This document shows positions 26,191 to 35,172 of a DNA stretch of 64,000 nt, in pieces (the stretch's first letter is position 1; each line of letters opens with the position of its first letter). Under the pieces are notes generated by a model. That model had not been told where the DNA came from and searched no databases. It saw only the letters and a list, made by a program, of their open reading frames with translations. The stretch is from Sulfurospirillum arsenophilum NBRC 109478 (GTDB taxonomy: Bacteria; Campylobacterota; Campylobacteria; Campylobacterales; Sulfurospirillaceae), in NCBI RefSeq assembly GCF_000813345.1, contig NZ_BBQF01000001.1, positions 248,001 to 312,000 of the forward strand, in the 5' to 3' direction. Both the position numbers and the translations under genes were made by a program.

Positions 26191-26214
26191 AAATTCTCTA
26201 TAATAGAGGAAATT
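26191..26214 (+). promoter_or_regulatory. -10 box buried in a dyad upstream of ygbA
   Basis: TATAAT (26199-26204) sits in the centre of CTCTATAATAGAG, flanked by AAATT and AAATTT, a near-perfect dyad of about 24 bases. A repressor bound here would cover the promoter. YgbA-family genes are known for nitrosative-stress control, but the protein binding here is unknown. Confidence 0.5.
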
Positions 26215-26229
26215 TTTTAAAGAGTTTAC

Positions 26230-26577
26230 ATGAACAAAGAAAAACTGATCTCCGATACCCAAACCTTGCACCGTTTCATTCAGCTTCATTGCGATAAAAA
26301 GCATCAGGATGTTCCTAAAAAAAAGGGAACTTTAGAGGTAAGCTTTCAGGAGGAGTCGTTATGCTCACTTCCTTACCATGTGTGTGAAGAGTGTGAGACA
26401 CTTTTTCTTTATGCGTATGGTAAGCTAAAAAATTGTCCGCATGAGGATAAACCCAGTTGTCGTAAGTGTCCAAATCCTTGTTATGAAAAGTCAATGTGGA
26501 AAAAAATGGCACATGTGATGATGTTCAGCGGCATGCATTTTGGACTGACTAAAATACGTAAACTCTTCTTTAAATAA
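26230..26577 (+). CDS. ygbA: YgbA_NO family (nitrous oxide-stimulated promoter) protein
   Basis: A 115-residue cysteine-rich cytoplasmic protein with the family core CEECETLFLYAYGKLKNCP, then CRKCPNPCYEKSMWKKMAH and VMMFSGMHFGL. Nine cysteines suggest metal or cluster binding. The E. coli homologue YgbA is under nitrosative-stress control. Its stop overlaps the next ATG (TAATG), so it is coupled to the radical SAM fusion. Confidence 0.82.
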   Translation: MNKEKLISDTQTLHRFIQLHCDKKHQDVPKKKGTLEVSFQEESLCSLPYHVCEECETLFLYAYGKLKNCPHEDKPSCRKCPNPCYEKSMWKKMAHVMMFSGMHFGLTKIRKLFFK

Positions 26578-28247
26578 TGCTCCCATACCTTAGCCACAAA
26601 GCCTACATGCAAAGCAGGTATGGCGAAGCACTTTTTAGCATTCCCGTCAATCTTGAATTTGGCTGTCCAAATCGTGACAAAGATGGCAGTGGAGGCTGCT
26701 CTTTTTGCCCCGAACACGGAGCCAGGGCTGCTCAAATAGCGGATGCGAAAAGCGTGGAAGAGCAGATTCAAAAAGGGATCGACTTTGCAAAAAGGCGTTA
26801 TAAAGCCAAACGGTTTGCACTTTACATTCAAGCCTACACGGGAACGTTTGCATCGTTAGTCAAGCAAAAAGAGGCTTATGCGAAACTTCTGAGTCTTTAT
26901 CCTTTTGATGCACTTCATATAGGCACCAGACCTGATTGCTTGAGTGAATCAACACTGGAATATTTGGCAGAATTAAGCCAAAAAATCGATGTTGTGGTAG
27001 AACTAGGTGTACAAAGTCTGCACGATGCGAGTTTACAGCACATGAACCGAGGGCATAATGCGGCATGTTCTTTAGAGGCGATTGAGCGTTTACATGGTAA
27101 AGGTTTGAAAGTGTACGGGCATCTCATCATCGGGTTGCCCCATGAAACACCTGATATGTGGAAACAAAGTGTGCAAGGCTTGGTGGATGCAGGCATTGAT
27201 GGCATCAAATTTCACAACTTACATATCATCGAAAAGACGGATTTAGCACGTGAATATGAGGCAAACCCCTTTGCGCTTTTAAGCGAGTATGAATACGCTG
27301 AAGCGTTGATAGAACTGTTGCGTTATGTGCCCTCTCGTATTCCTATTTTACGTCTTGCTACCGACACTCCTGAACGTGAATTGATCGCTCCAAAATGGCA
27401 CATGGCCAAAGGGCAGTTTGGGGAGTATGTGACACAAACCATGTGCTATCGAGGCATCACACAAGGGGATCAAGTAGAAGAACACCTGCTCATGCCATCA
27501 AAAATTTTGAAAACGTTCTTACTCGAAGATGGAAGTGTTAGTGCATGGAGTGAAACGTACCGTGACTATTACCACCCAAAAGCAGGAGCGTACCGCCAAG
27601 CCCAAGAGCAATTCATCGAAAAATCAGATCTCAGAGCACGTCTTGAAAAAAGCGATGTCTCTGTTTTGGAGATCGGGTTTGGGATGGGATACAATACGTT
27701 TTGCGCGGTTTCGTTAGCCCAAAAACTCGCTAAAAACAGGTTACATGTAAAGGCGATTGACCAAGATCGTATGCTTTTAAAAAGTGCTTCGGCAGTCGTT
27801 CCCAATGCTTTACATGTAAAGCTGTTGGAGACTCTTTTTACATGTAAACGATACGAAGATACTTTTGCCAAAGTAGAGTTTCTAAACGCCGAAGCACGCT
27901 ACGCAATCACTCTTTTGCACGAACAGTTTGATGTGATTTTCTTAGACCCGTTTATCGAGAGTAACAACGCTTCGTTGGTGAGCTTTGAGTTTTTTCAACA
28001 CTTACGAAAACTCTTAAAACCAGATGGCATTTTGGTTGCTTCGACTGCTTTACATGTAAGCCAAATAGGGCTTAGTTTAGCGGGGTTTGAAGTGCATGTC
28101 TCGAATGATGAAAACAGCGATATTAAGGGTGTCACCGCAATACTTTCTTCGTCACCCTCTTTACATGTAAAAATGCCTTACCAAGATCCTTATGGAATCT
28201 ACAGCGATAAACAAATCGAAACACTGCACCAAAAATCGTCTATTTAA
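26577..28247 (+). CDS. Fusion of YhcC/YtqA-type radical SAM enzyme and MnmD-type tRNA methyltransferase
   Basis: A 556-residue two-domain protein. Residues 1-300 form a TIGR01212-type radical SAM domain: cluster cysteines C30, C41 and C44 in GCPNRDKDGSGGCSFC, then HIGTRPDCL, ELGVQSLHD, RGHN and GHLIIGLPHE. Residues 305-540 resemble the methyltransferase half of MnmC: SAWSETYRDYYHPKAGAYRQ, SAM motif LEIGFGMGYNTF (364-375) and FDVIFLDPF. In Bacillus the separate radical SAM enzyme YtqA (MnmL) converts cmnm5U to nm5U and a methyltransferase makes mnm5U. The fusion could do both steps on tRNA wobble uridine. That function is inference. The second domain carries five copies of the dispersed palindrome. 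Confidence 0.82.
   Translation: MLPYLSHKAYMQSRYGEALFSIPVNLEFGCPNRDKDGSGGCSFCPEHGARAAQIADAKSVEEQIQKGIDFAKRRYKAKRFALYIQAYTGTFASLVKQKEAYAKLLSLYPFDALHIGTRPDCLSESTLEYLAELSQKIDVVVELGVQSLHDASLQHMNRGHNAACSLEAIERLHGKGLKVYGHLIIGLPHETPDMWKQSVQGLVDAGIDGIKFHNLHIIEKTDLAREYEANPFALLSEYEYAEALIELLRYVPSRIPILRLATDTPERELIAPKWHMAKGQFGEYVTQTMCYRGITQGDQVEEHLLMPSKILKTFLLEDGSVSAWSETYRDYYHPKAGAYRQAQEQFIEKSDLRARLEKSDVSVLEIGFGMGYNTFCAVSLAQKLAKNRLHVKAIDQDRMLLKSASAVVPNALHVKLLETLFTCKRYEDTFAKVEFLNAEARYAITLLHEQFDVIFLDPFIESNNASLVSFEFFQHLRKLLKPDGILVASTALHVSQIGLSLAGFEVHVSNDENSDIKGVTAILSSSPSLHVKMPYQDPYGIYSDKQIETLHQKSSI
27741..28171. repeat. Cluster of five TTACATGTAA palindromes in one coding domain
   Basis: Perfect cores at 27741-27750, 27810-27819, 27838-27847, 28050-28059 and 28161-28170. 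Three of them are the full 12-mer. They encode LHVK (27741, 27810, 28161), FTCK (27838) and LHVS (28050). This is the densest cluster in the window; all five lie in the methyltransferase domain of the fusion gene and none in its radical SAM domain. Confidence 0.97.
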
Positions 28248-28265
28248 ATCTAAAATAAACTTCAT

Positions 28266-28318
28266 AATTTACATAAAATTTACATAGGAGGACTAAGATA
28301 GTCATACTTAAATCTTAG
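28266..28318 (+). promoter_or_regulatory. Tandem 11-bp repeat and dyad upstream of psrA1
   Basis: AATTTACATA occurs at 28266-28275 and again at 28277-28286, an 11-base period that aligns with the repeat before tsdA (consensus AATTkACr). Downstream, CTAAGAT (28293-28299) and ATCTTAG (28312-28318) form an inverted repeat that contains a weak -10-like TAAGAT. Both fit a regulated promoter for psrABC1. Confidence 0.6.
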
Positions 28319-28332
28319 ATAAAGGATAAAAG

Positions 28333-30624
28333 ATGACTCAAATGCTTAGCCGAAGAAGTTTTCTAAAGCTCTCTTCTACCGCCGCAGCAGTTGCAGGACT
28401 CTCAAGTATCCCCGGGACTCTGGGGGCACTGGAAGAGAGCCAAAAGCAACTCAAAGGCAATGCCAAATACACACCAAGTATTTGCGAGATGTGTACGAGC
28501 GCTTGTACCATTGAAGCAAAAGTGGAAGACGGCAAAGGTGTGTTTATAAAAGGAAATCCAGCCGATAAAAGCAGAGGTGGTAAAATCTGTGCACGTGGAA
28601 GTGCTGGGTTCAATCAACTCTATGATCCACAACGTTTAGTAAAACCCATTATGCGTGTGGGTGAGCGAGGTGAAGGAAAGTGGAAAGAGGTCAGTTGGGA
28701 CGAAGCATACACTTTCATTGCTACCAAGCTTGAAGAGATCAAACAAAAACATGGCGCGCATACCGTAGCGTTTACGGCACGTAGTGGTTGGACTAAAACA
28801 TGGTTTCACCATCTAGCACAAGCGTATGGCTCCCATAATCTTTTTGGACATGAAGCGACCTGTCCACTCGCGTATGGTATGGCGGGTAAAGATGTGTTTG
28901 GTGAAGGGGCTAACCGTGATTTTGCGAAAGCGAAATACATCATCAATATGGGACACAATGTCTTTGAAGGTATTGTTATCTCTTACGCTCGCCAATACAT
29001 GGAAGCGCTTGCAAATGGTGCAAAACTGGTTACGTTAGAGCCAAGACTCTCTGCAATGGCGGCAAAGTCAACCGAATGGCATGCGATCAAACCGGGGCAC
29101 GATCTTCCGTTTGTTTTAGCATTTATGCACACACTCATTCATGAAAACCTTTACGATAAAAAGTTCGTTGAAAAATATTGTGAAGGTTTTGAAGAACTTA
29201 AAGCGAGTATTGCTGAATATACTCCTGAAAAAATGGCAACCGAATGTGATATACCAGCCGATACCATCAAGCGCTTAGCGCGTGAGTTTGCAAAAGCTGC
29301 ACCTAAAGCCATTTTTGACTTTGGACATCGTGTTACCTTTACACCACAAGAGTTGGAACTTCGCCGAGCGATGATGATGATTAACGTTCTTGTGGGTGCG
29401 GTTGAGAGAGATGGTGGTTATTATCTCTCAAAAGGACCAGATTATTACAACCAATTTATTGGCGAGGGTGATCCTAAAGCCTTTAAACTCAAAAAACCAA
29501 AAACGCCTGCGTATCCAAAAGTTGAAGTACCACGTATTGACCGTATTGGTGAGAAAGACAGTGAATTTTTCCTTGCAAGTAAAGGTGAGGGTATTGTCAC
29601 ATTGATTCCTCATGCAACACTTACAGAACTTCCAGGTGTGGGTTATAAACTACACGGATGGTTTATCGCACGTAACAATCCTGTTATGACACAGTCCAAT
29701 ATGGAAAATGTCATTAAAGCGATTAAAGCGATGGATTTGGTGGTGGTTGTGGATATTCAAGTCTCTGATACCGCATGGTTTGCTGACATCGTCCTTCCTG
29801 ATACCACGTATTTAGAAAGAGATGAAGAGTTTACCGCGAGTGGTGGCAAAAATCCAAGTTACGGTGTCGGTCGCCAAAAAGTGGTTGAACCTATTGGAGA
29901 CAGTAGAGCACCATGGCGTATTGCTAAAGAGTTAGGTGAAAAAATGGGCTTAGGCGCATTCTTCCCATACAAAGATATCGAAGATTACCGCTTGCAACAA
30001 GTGGGTGATAATGTCGATCTCCTTGCCAAACTCAAAGCGACAGGAAGTGCTGGCTTTGGCGTGCCTTTGATGCTTCAAGAGAAAAAAAGTGTCGCTGAGT
30101 TTGTCAAAAAATTCCCAAGTGCGGCAAGCAGAGTCAATGAAGAGGGAACGATTGATTTCCCTAAAAAAATTCAGCTCTTTAGTAAAAAGCTTGAAGAGGT
30201 CTCTCAAAAAGGAGGTCTTAGCTATACACCTTACAAATACAAAGAATCGGATGAGCTTTACCTCATCAATGGCAAATCAGCCGTTCGCAGTAACGCTCAC
30301 AATGGAAACAATCTCTGGCTGAACAATCTTTTAGATGATGCTGCGGTTTGGATTCACCCTAAAACGGCTGAACGCCTTGGTATTAACAATGGTGATAAAG
30401 TTGAAGTGTATAACAAATACAGCACCCAAAAAGGCAAAGCGCTGGTAAGCAAAGGTGTGAGAGAAGATACTATCTTTGCTTACTTTGGATTTGGTCACAT
30501 CAGTAAAGAGCTTAAACGAGCTTATGGCAAAGGTGTTAACAGCAATGCACTTTATTCTTCTTTGGTCTCGCCAAACTCAGGTATGAACCTGCATGTTGTT
30601 GGCGTCAAAGTCAGAAAAGCGTAA
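28333..30624 (+). CDS. psrA: Polysulfide/thiosulfate reductase catalytic subunit, operon 1
   Basis: A 763-residue molybdopterin oxidoreductase of the PsrA/PhsA branch. It has a Tat signal ([20 protein letters not shown]), an N-terminal [4Fe-4S] motif [14 protein letters not shown] with the fourth Cys in KICARGSAG, a likely Mo-ligand Cys in [10 protein letters not shown] near residue 178, and conserved [20 protein letters not shown]. The length fits Wolinella PsrA. It works in the periplasm, passing electrons from PsrC via PsrB to polysulfide, thiosulfate or a related acceptor; the substrate cannot be fixed from sequence. It is the first gene of psrABC1. Confidence 0.88.
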   Translation: MTQMLSRRSFLKLSSTAAAVAGLSSIPGTLGALEESQKQLKGNAKYTPSICEMCTSACTIEAKVEDGKGVFIKGNPADKSRGGKICARGSAGFNQLYDPQRLVKPIMRVGERGEGKWKEVSWDEAYTFIATKLEEIKQKHGAHTVAFTARSGWTKTWFHHLAQAYGSHNLFGHEATCPLAYGMAGKDVFGEGANRDFAKAKYIINMGHNVFEGIVISYARQYMEALANGAKLVTLEPRLSAMAAKSTEWHAIKPGHDLPFVLAFMHTLIHENLYDKKFVEKYCEGFEELKASIAEYTPEKMATECDIPADTIKRLAREFAKAAPKAIFDFGHRVTFTPQELELRRAMMMINVLVGAVERDGGYYLSKGPDYYNQFIGEGDPKAFKLKKPKTPAYPKVEVPRIDRIGEKDSEFFLASKGEGIVTLIPHATLTELPGVGYKLHGWFIARNNPVMTQSNMENVIKAIKAMDLVVVVDIQVSDTAWFADIVLPDTTYLERDEEFTASGGKNPSYGVGRQKVVEPIGDSRAPWRIAKELGEKMGLGAFFPYKDIEDYRLQQVGDNVDLLAKLKATGSAGFGVPLMLQEKKSVAEFVKKFPSAASRVNEEGTIDFPKKIQLFSKKLEEVSQKGGLSYTPYKYKESDELYLINGKSAVRSNAHNGNNLWLNNLLDDAAVWIHPKTAERLGINNGDKVEVYNKYSTQKGKALVSKGVREDTIFAYFGFGHISKELKRAYGKGVNSNALYSSLVSPNSGMNLHVVGVKVRKA

Positions 30625-30639
30625 GGGGAGGAGAAAACA

Positions 30640-31212
30640 ATGGCAAAAAAATATGGAATGATCCACGACAATAATTTGTGTATTGGCTGTCAAGCGTGCA
30701 ATGTTGCGTGTAGATCAGAAAACAAAATACCAGAATCCGTTTATCGTTTACAAGTTTGGGTAAAACCAGAAGAGTACCCTAATGGCACTTTAGGCTATGA
30801 GTACCATCGCCAATCGTGTGTCCAGTGTGAAAACACCCCCTGTGTGAGTGTTTGCCCAACCAAAGCTTCTCATGTGAATGAAGAGGGCATTGTGTTGGTC
30901 GATGTTGATTTGTGTGTGGGGTGTCTGTACTGTGTTGCAGCGTGTCCTTACCAAGCACGTTATGTACATCCAATTACCAAAGCACCTGATAAATGTACCT
31001 TCTGCCATGAATCACGTTTGGCAAGAGGTGAAGAGCCAGCGTGTGTCACAGTGTGCCCAACCGATGCGCTTATTTTTGGTGATCTTAATGATCCAAAAAG
31101 CAAGATCAATCAAGCACTCTCTACACGTGTAACGTATCGTCAAAAAGAAAAATTGGGAACAAACCCAAAAATGTTTATCGTACCGAATCATAAAGGAGGG
31201 ATCAACTCATGA
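30640..31212 (+). CDS. psrB: Four-cluster [4Fe-4S] electron-transfer subunit, operon 1
   Basis: A 190-residue NrfC/PsrB-type ferredoxin subunit with four cysteine clusters: CIGCQACNVACRSE, CVQCENTPCVSVCP, CVGCLYCVAACPYQ and CTFCHESR with CVTVCP. It carries electrons from the membrane subunit to the molybdenum subunit and has no signal of its own, so it probably travels with PsrA through Tat. It is 15 bases after psrA1 and overlaps psrC1 by 4 bases. Confidence 0.92.
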   Translation: MAKKYGMIHDNNLCIGCQACNVACRSENKIPESVYRLQVWVKPEEYPNGTLGYEYHRQSCVQCENTPCVSVCPTKASHVNEEGIVLVDVDLCVGCLYCVAACPYQARYVHPITKAPDKCTFCHESRLARGEEPACVTVCPTDALIFGDLNDPKSKINQALSTRVTYRQKEKLGTNPKMFIVPNHKGGINS

Positions 31213-32162
31213 ATCCAATATCAGGTTCACTAGCACAATATAATACAGTCGTATGGCATTGGCCAATTGCTGTTTATCTTTTCCTCGCAGGTTTGTCTGC
31301 AGGTGCGATTATCTCAGCGATTGTGATCAAATGGATGAAAGGCAATGACGTCTCTCCTTGGGATGGCATTATTAAAGCAGGTGCAATTCTTGCTCCTGTA
31401 ACGATTGGTGCAGGTCTTATGCTTTTGATTTTCGACCTTACAAGACCGCTTCATTTTTGGAAATTGTTGATTCATTATAATTTTGGTTCCGTCATGACAC
31501 TGGGTGTTTTAGCACTTTTTGCCTATTTCCCAGTCGTTATTCTCTTTTTCTTAGGGGTCTTTAAAAAAGAGCTTTTTGAAAATGGAGCGTTAAAAATTTT
31601 AGCGCCGGTTGCTGAATTTGCACTAACCTATGCCAAAGTAATTGAGGGTGTGACACTGGTTTTAGCAGTCGGTGTTGGAGCGTATACAGGTTTCTTGCTC
31701 TCAGCAATGAACAGTTATCCGCTTCTAAATACACCGATTTTACCAGTACTTTTCCTAGCTTCTGGTGTATCTGCAGGTATTTCAGCAAACCTAGTGGTAG
31801 GGCTTCTTTTCTTCAAAAGCTCAACGGGGGCGAGCAACGTCAGTTACTTGCACGGATTGGATATTAAAGTGATCTTTGCAGAGCTTTTCTTCCTTTTCAT
31901 CCTCTTTGTCGGCATGATGTACCAAGGAGGCGTTACAGCGCATGTTGCAAGTGCGGCTATGAGTACAGGTGGCCTTTCTGCTCTTCTTTGGATTGGCGTT
32001 ATCGGCTTAGGCTTAATGTTACCGATTGGTTTGAATTTTGCACTACCACATGGTGTTAAACACTCACATGGTTTTGTCATTTTCAACGCACTGATTGTTT
32101 TAGTAGGCGTGTTAGCACTTCGTTATTATATTCTCTATGCGGGTCAGACATTCGTCGGCTAA
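31209..32162 (+). CDS. psrC: NrfD/PsrC membrane anchor and quinol oxidase subunit, operon 1
   Basis: A 317-residue integral membrane protein with eight hydrophobic spans and the PsrC-type opening WHWPIAVYLFLAGLSAGAI. It oxidises menaquinol and passes electrons to PsrB. Other family residues are FDLTRPLHFWKLL and ASGVSAGISANL. The length equals that of Wolinella PsrC as I recall it. It is last in the operon and followed by a strong terminator. Confidence 0.92.
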   Translation: MNPISGSLAQYNTVVWHWPIAVYLFLAGLSAGAIISAIVIKWMKGNDVSPWDGIIKAGAILAPVTIGAGLMLLIFDLTRPLHFWKLLIHYNFGSVMTLGVLALFAYFPVVILFFLGVFKKELFENGALKILAPVAEFALTYAKVIEGVTLVLAVGVGAYTGFLLSAMNSYPLLNTPILPVLFLASGVSAGISANLVVGLLFFKSSTGASNVSYLHGLDIKVIFAELFFLFILFVGMMYQGGVTAHVASAAMSTGGLSALLWIGVIGLGLMLPIGLNFALPHGVKHSHGFVIFNALIVLVGVLALRYYILYAGQTFVG

Positions 32163-32177
32163 ACCTTCGTTATAAAA

Positions 32178-32210
32178 GCTCCCTCTTTTGAGGGAGCGCC
32201 TTCTTTTTTT
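32178..32210 (+). terminator. Rho-independent terminator after psrABC1
   Basis: A perfect 8-bp stem GCTCCCTC / GAGGGAGC (32178-32185, 32190-32197) with a TTTT loop, then GCC and a run of T residues from 32201. Confidence 0.9.
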
Positions 32211-32292
32211 GTTACAATATGTAAAATATGAATATTGTGATAAGATAATCATCTTATAAAAATTAGTACTATTAGGTAAATATTAGATACGG

Positions 32293-32302
32293 TTACATGT
32301 AA
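32293..32302. repeat. Palindrome TTACATGTAA in a promoter-proximal gap
   Basis: This perfect core lies 24 bases before the GTG start of the FIST-domain gene, in the 163-base gap after psrABC1. It could overlap the leader or the ribosome binding region of that gene. Confidence 0.9.
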
Positions 32303-32325
32303 TATTTAAAAAATAAGGCAACACA

Positions 32326-35127
32326 GTGAAGTTGATTAACTATAGCTACGAAACTCTTGAAGCATTAGAACACTTTGCCAAAACCTATTTTAGACCTAAT
32401 GATCATCTGCTAATTCAAATCTTTTGTGGCAGTTTTGATAAACTAAAAATTACAGAAATTCTTCATTTTCTCAAACAAACTTTTCCTAAAAGCATAATCA
32501 TTGGTGCAAGTACAGCAGGTGAAATTAAATCGGGGCGCATTAAAACAGGTACGATTCAAATTAGCTTTTGCCGTCTTGAAAAAAGTGTTGCAAAAGTTTA
32601 TTATTTTCAAGATGTAAACTTTGAAAGTGGACAAAAAGCAGCTGAGAGCATTTTAGAAAAAGAGACAAAAGTCTGCATCGCTTTAGCACATCCTTTCGCA
32701 AAAGACGATAGTGAAAACTTCATTGAAGGGTTCAATAGCATAAGAGCCGACATGCCTCTTGCAGGGGGTAATGCTGCCGATGAATTTTTATTTGAGAGTG
32801 CCTTTATTATTTGTGAAAATAAGATTTTGGATCAAGGTATTGTGATCGCAACACTCAGTGGAAAAACGTTACATGTAAACAATGGTTATTCGCTGGGATG
32901 GACTCAAATTGGTAAAGAACTGAGCGTTACAAAGGTCAATAAAGGAACCATTTACGAGATCGATCATCAACCGATTCAAGAGGTTTATCAACACTATTTA
33001 GGAAAAGATGTGGTTCAAAATCTTCCTAGCAGTGCGGTGGAATTTCCTTTTGTTAAAGTATGTGATGAAATTGAGGTGTGCCGCTCCCTCATTGGCGTCA
33101 ATGAAGATGGTTCGCTCATCTTCTCAGGCTATCTGAATGAAGGAGAAAAAGTACGTTTTGCTATTGGTAATGTCGAAGAGATTATGGACAGAGCGGTTGC
33201 TATACAAGAACAGATCAATGAAAAACCCGTTGAAGCTATTTTTATCTATTCGTGCAGTGTTCGTAAACGCTTTTTACAAAAACAGCTGAACTATGAATTT
33301 GGGTTGTTACAACAAATTGCCCCAACAGCAGGCTTTTTTACCTACGGTGAGTTTTTTCACTCAGAACATAAAAATCAACTGCTCAATGTGACAACTACGG
33401 TGCTAGCTTTGAGTGAATCTGACTATATTATCTCTCATACACTGGGCGAAAAACCCGAAGTGAACTGCTCGACACTGAAGTCTTTAACCCATTTAGTAAA
33501 CACGACCCAATATGAACTTGATGTCAATATAAACTTTTTAAATCAGTATAAAATGATATTAGATCAAAGTGCTATTGTGTCCAAAATGGATATAAAAGGC
33601 AACATAATTTATGTTAATGATGCTTTTTGCAGGGTGACGGGGTTAAGCAAAGAAGAGATTATAGGAAGTAAGCACAGTAGATTTCGCCACCCAAATTCGG
33701 AAGTATCTCTTTATCGAGATTTATGGAATAGCTTGCAAAGAAAAGAGATTTGGAGTGGAGTGCTTCACTGTATAAATCCTAAAGAGGAAATTTATTACAT
33801 TAAAAGTACAGTCATGCCTTTTTTAGACGAGAAAGGCAATATCGTTGAGTATATTACCAGTAGCATCGATATTACCGATTTGGTTTTAAAAGAGCAACTC
33901 ATCGAACAGCATTTTAAAGATGAACTGACAGGTTTTGGAAATCGTGAAGCGCTCTTTCATAGACTTCGCACGGATACAGGTCAAAAACTTTTAGTACTGC
34001 TCAATCTGGTAGGATTCTCGGAGATCAATGACTATTTGGGTTATGATGTTGGGGATGATCTTTTAAAACAGATCGCTGATTTTTTAATGCAAACCTTTGA
34101 TAACCATTCGGATGTCATTTTTCGTATTAACGGTGATGAGTTTGCAGTCTTATTGGCTGAACGCGATCAAAAAATGTTTCACAATTTACGTGACAAGATT
34201 AAACGTATGATCCGTAGTCTAGAAAACAAAGTCTTTACCATCAAAGGCTATGAAGTGGTTGTGAGACTTAATGTGGGTGTTGCAGAAGGGATGACGGATG
34301 AGATTTATATGCAGTCCCATGTCGCTCTTAAGGAGGCAAAAACACATAATCAAGCCTTCATGTTTTATGACAGTAACGAAGCCCTCAAAGTCAAAACGAA
34401 ACAAAATATTCAAGTCATTCAAAAAATTAGATCTGCGATTGAAAATGACCGTATTGTGCCGTTTTTTCAAGGTATTTATGACAATAAACTGCATAAAATT
34501 ACCAAGTATGAAGTCCTGATGCGTTTGCAAGAAGAGGATGGAAATTACCTAACGCCGTATCACTTTTTAGATCAAGCGAAAAAGACACGGTTGTATGAAA
34601 AACTCACGAAGATTATGATTCATAAGTCGTTTGAATATCTCAAAGATTTTAGTGTGGACTTTTCGATTAACCTTACCAAAGGCGATATTCTCTCCTCGTC
34701 AGTCAAAGAGTGTTTGTATGAAAATATGAAAAAATATAAATGTGCCCATCGCGTTATTTTTGAGATTGTTGAGTCTGAGGGTATTGAAAATTTTAGTGAG
34801 ATTACGTCGTTTATTCATGAGGTAAAACAGTTAGGGTGTCGTATTGCCATTGATGACTTTGGCACAGGTTATTCCAACTTTGCGTATTTGGTGAAATTAG
34901 AGGTAGATATTATCAAAATTGATGGTTCACTGATTAAAGACATTGATACCAATGAAACGAGTGCTATGACAGTCGAAACTATCATCTCCTTTGCGAAAAA
35001 AATGGGCTATAGTATTGTGGCTGAATTTGTGGATCGCATGAGTGTTCAAGAAAAACTCCAGAGTTTACATGTAGACTTTTCACAAGGGTATCTCTTTAGT
35101 AAACCAAGTCCTATCATTTCACTTTAA
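32326..35127 (+). CDS. FIST-PAS-GGDEF-EAL signalling protein
   Basis: A 933-residue protein with no membrane span. An N-terminal FIST domain pair (about 1-385) shows IIGASTAGEIKSGRI, PLAGGNAADEFLFE and TAGFFTYGEFFHS; FIST domains are proposed to bind small ligands. A PAS domain (about 415-525) is very like that of the 18258-20780 protein. The GGDEF active site reads NGDEF, possibly weak. The EAL domain keeps YEVLMRL, EIVESEGIENF, AIDDFGTGYSNF and KIDGSLI. The start is GTG at 32326. It sits alone between the two psr operons, so a link of c-di-GMP to sulfur respiration is possible but unproven. Confidence 0.88.
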   Translation: MKLINYSYETLEALEHFAKTYFRPNDHLLIQIFCGSFDKLKITEILHFLKQTFPKSIIIGASTAGEIKSGRIKTGTIQISFCRLEKSVAKVYYFQDVNFESGQKAAESILEKETKVCIALAHPFAKDDSENFIEGFNSIRADMPLAGGNAADEFLFESAFIICENKILDQGIVIATLSGKTLHVNNGYSLGWTQIGKELSVTKVNKGTIYEIDHQPIQEVYQHYLGKDVVQNLPSSAVEFPFVKVCDEIEVCRSLIGVNEDGSLIFSGYLNEGEKVRFAIGNVEEIMDRAVAIQEQINEKPVEAIFIYSCSVRKRFLQKQLNYEFGLLQQIAPTAGFFTYGEFFHSEHKNQLLNVTTTVLALSESDYIISHTLGEKPEVNCSTLKSLTHLVNTTQYELDVNINFLNQYKMILDQSAIVSKMDIKGNIIYVNDAFCRVTGLSKEEIIGSKHSRFRHPNSEVSLYRDLWNSLQRKEIWSGVLHCINPKEEIYYIKSTVMPFLDEKGNIVEYITSSIDITDLVLKEQLIEQHFKDELTGFGNREALFHRLRTDTGQKLLVLLNLVGFSEINDYLGYDVGDDLLKQIADFLMQTFDNHSDVIFRINGDEFAVLLAERDQKMFHNLRDKIKRMIRSLENKVFTIKGYEVVVRLNVGVAEGMTDEIYMQSHVALKEAKTHNQAFMFYDSNEALKVKTKQNIQVIQKIRSAIENDRIVPFFQGIYDNKLHKITKYEVLMRLQEEDGNYLTPYHFLDQAKKTRLYEKLTKIMIHKSFEYLKDFSVDFSINLTKGDILSSSVKECLYENMKKYKCAHRVIFEIVESEGIENFSEITSFIHEVKQLGCRIAIDDFGTGYSNFAYLVKLEVDIIKIDGSLIKDIDTNETSAMTVETIISFAKKMGYSIVAEFVDRMSVQEKLQSLHVDFSQGYLFSKPSPIISL

Positions 35128-35140
35128 AGCCAAATTATCA

Positions 35141-35146
35141 TACAAT
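35141..35146 (+). promoter_or_regulatory. -10-like box upstream of psrA2
   Basis: TACAAT lies 27 bases before the psrA2 start in the 45-base gap. No tandem repeat like those before tsdA and psrA1 is present. Confidence 0.4.
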
Positions 35147-35172
35147 AGTACTAAACTAGACAAGGCTAAGGC

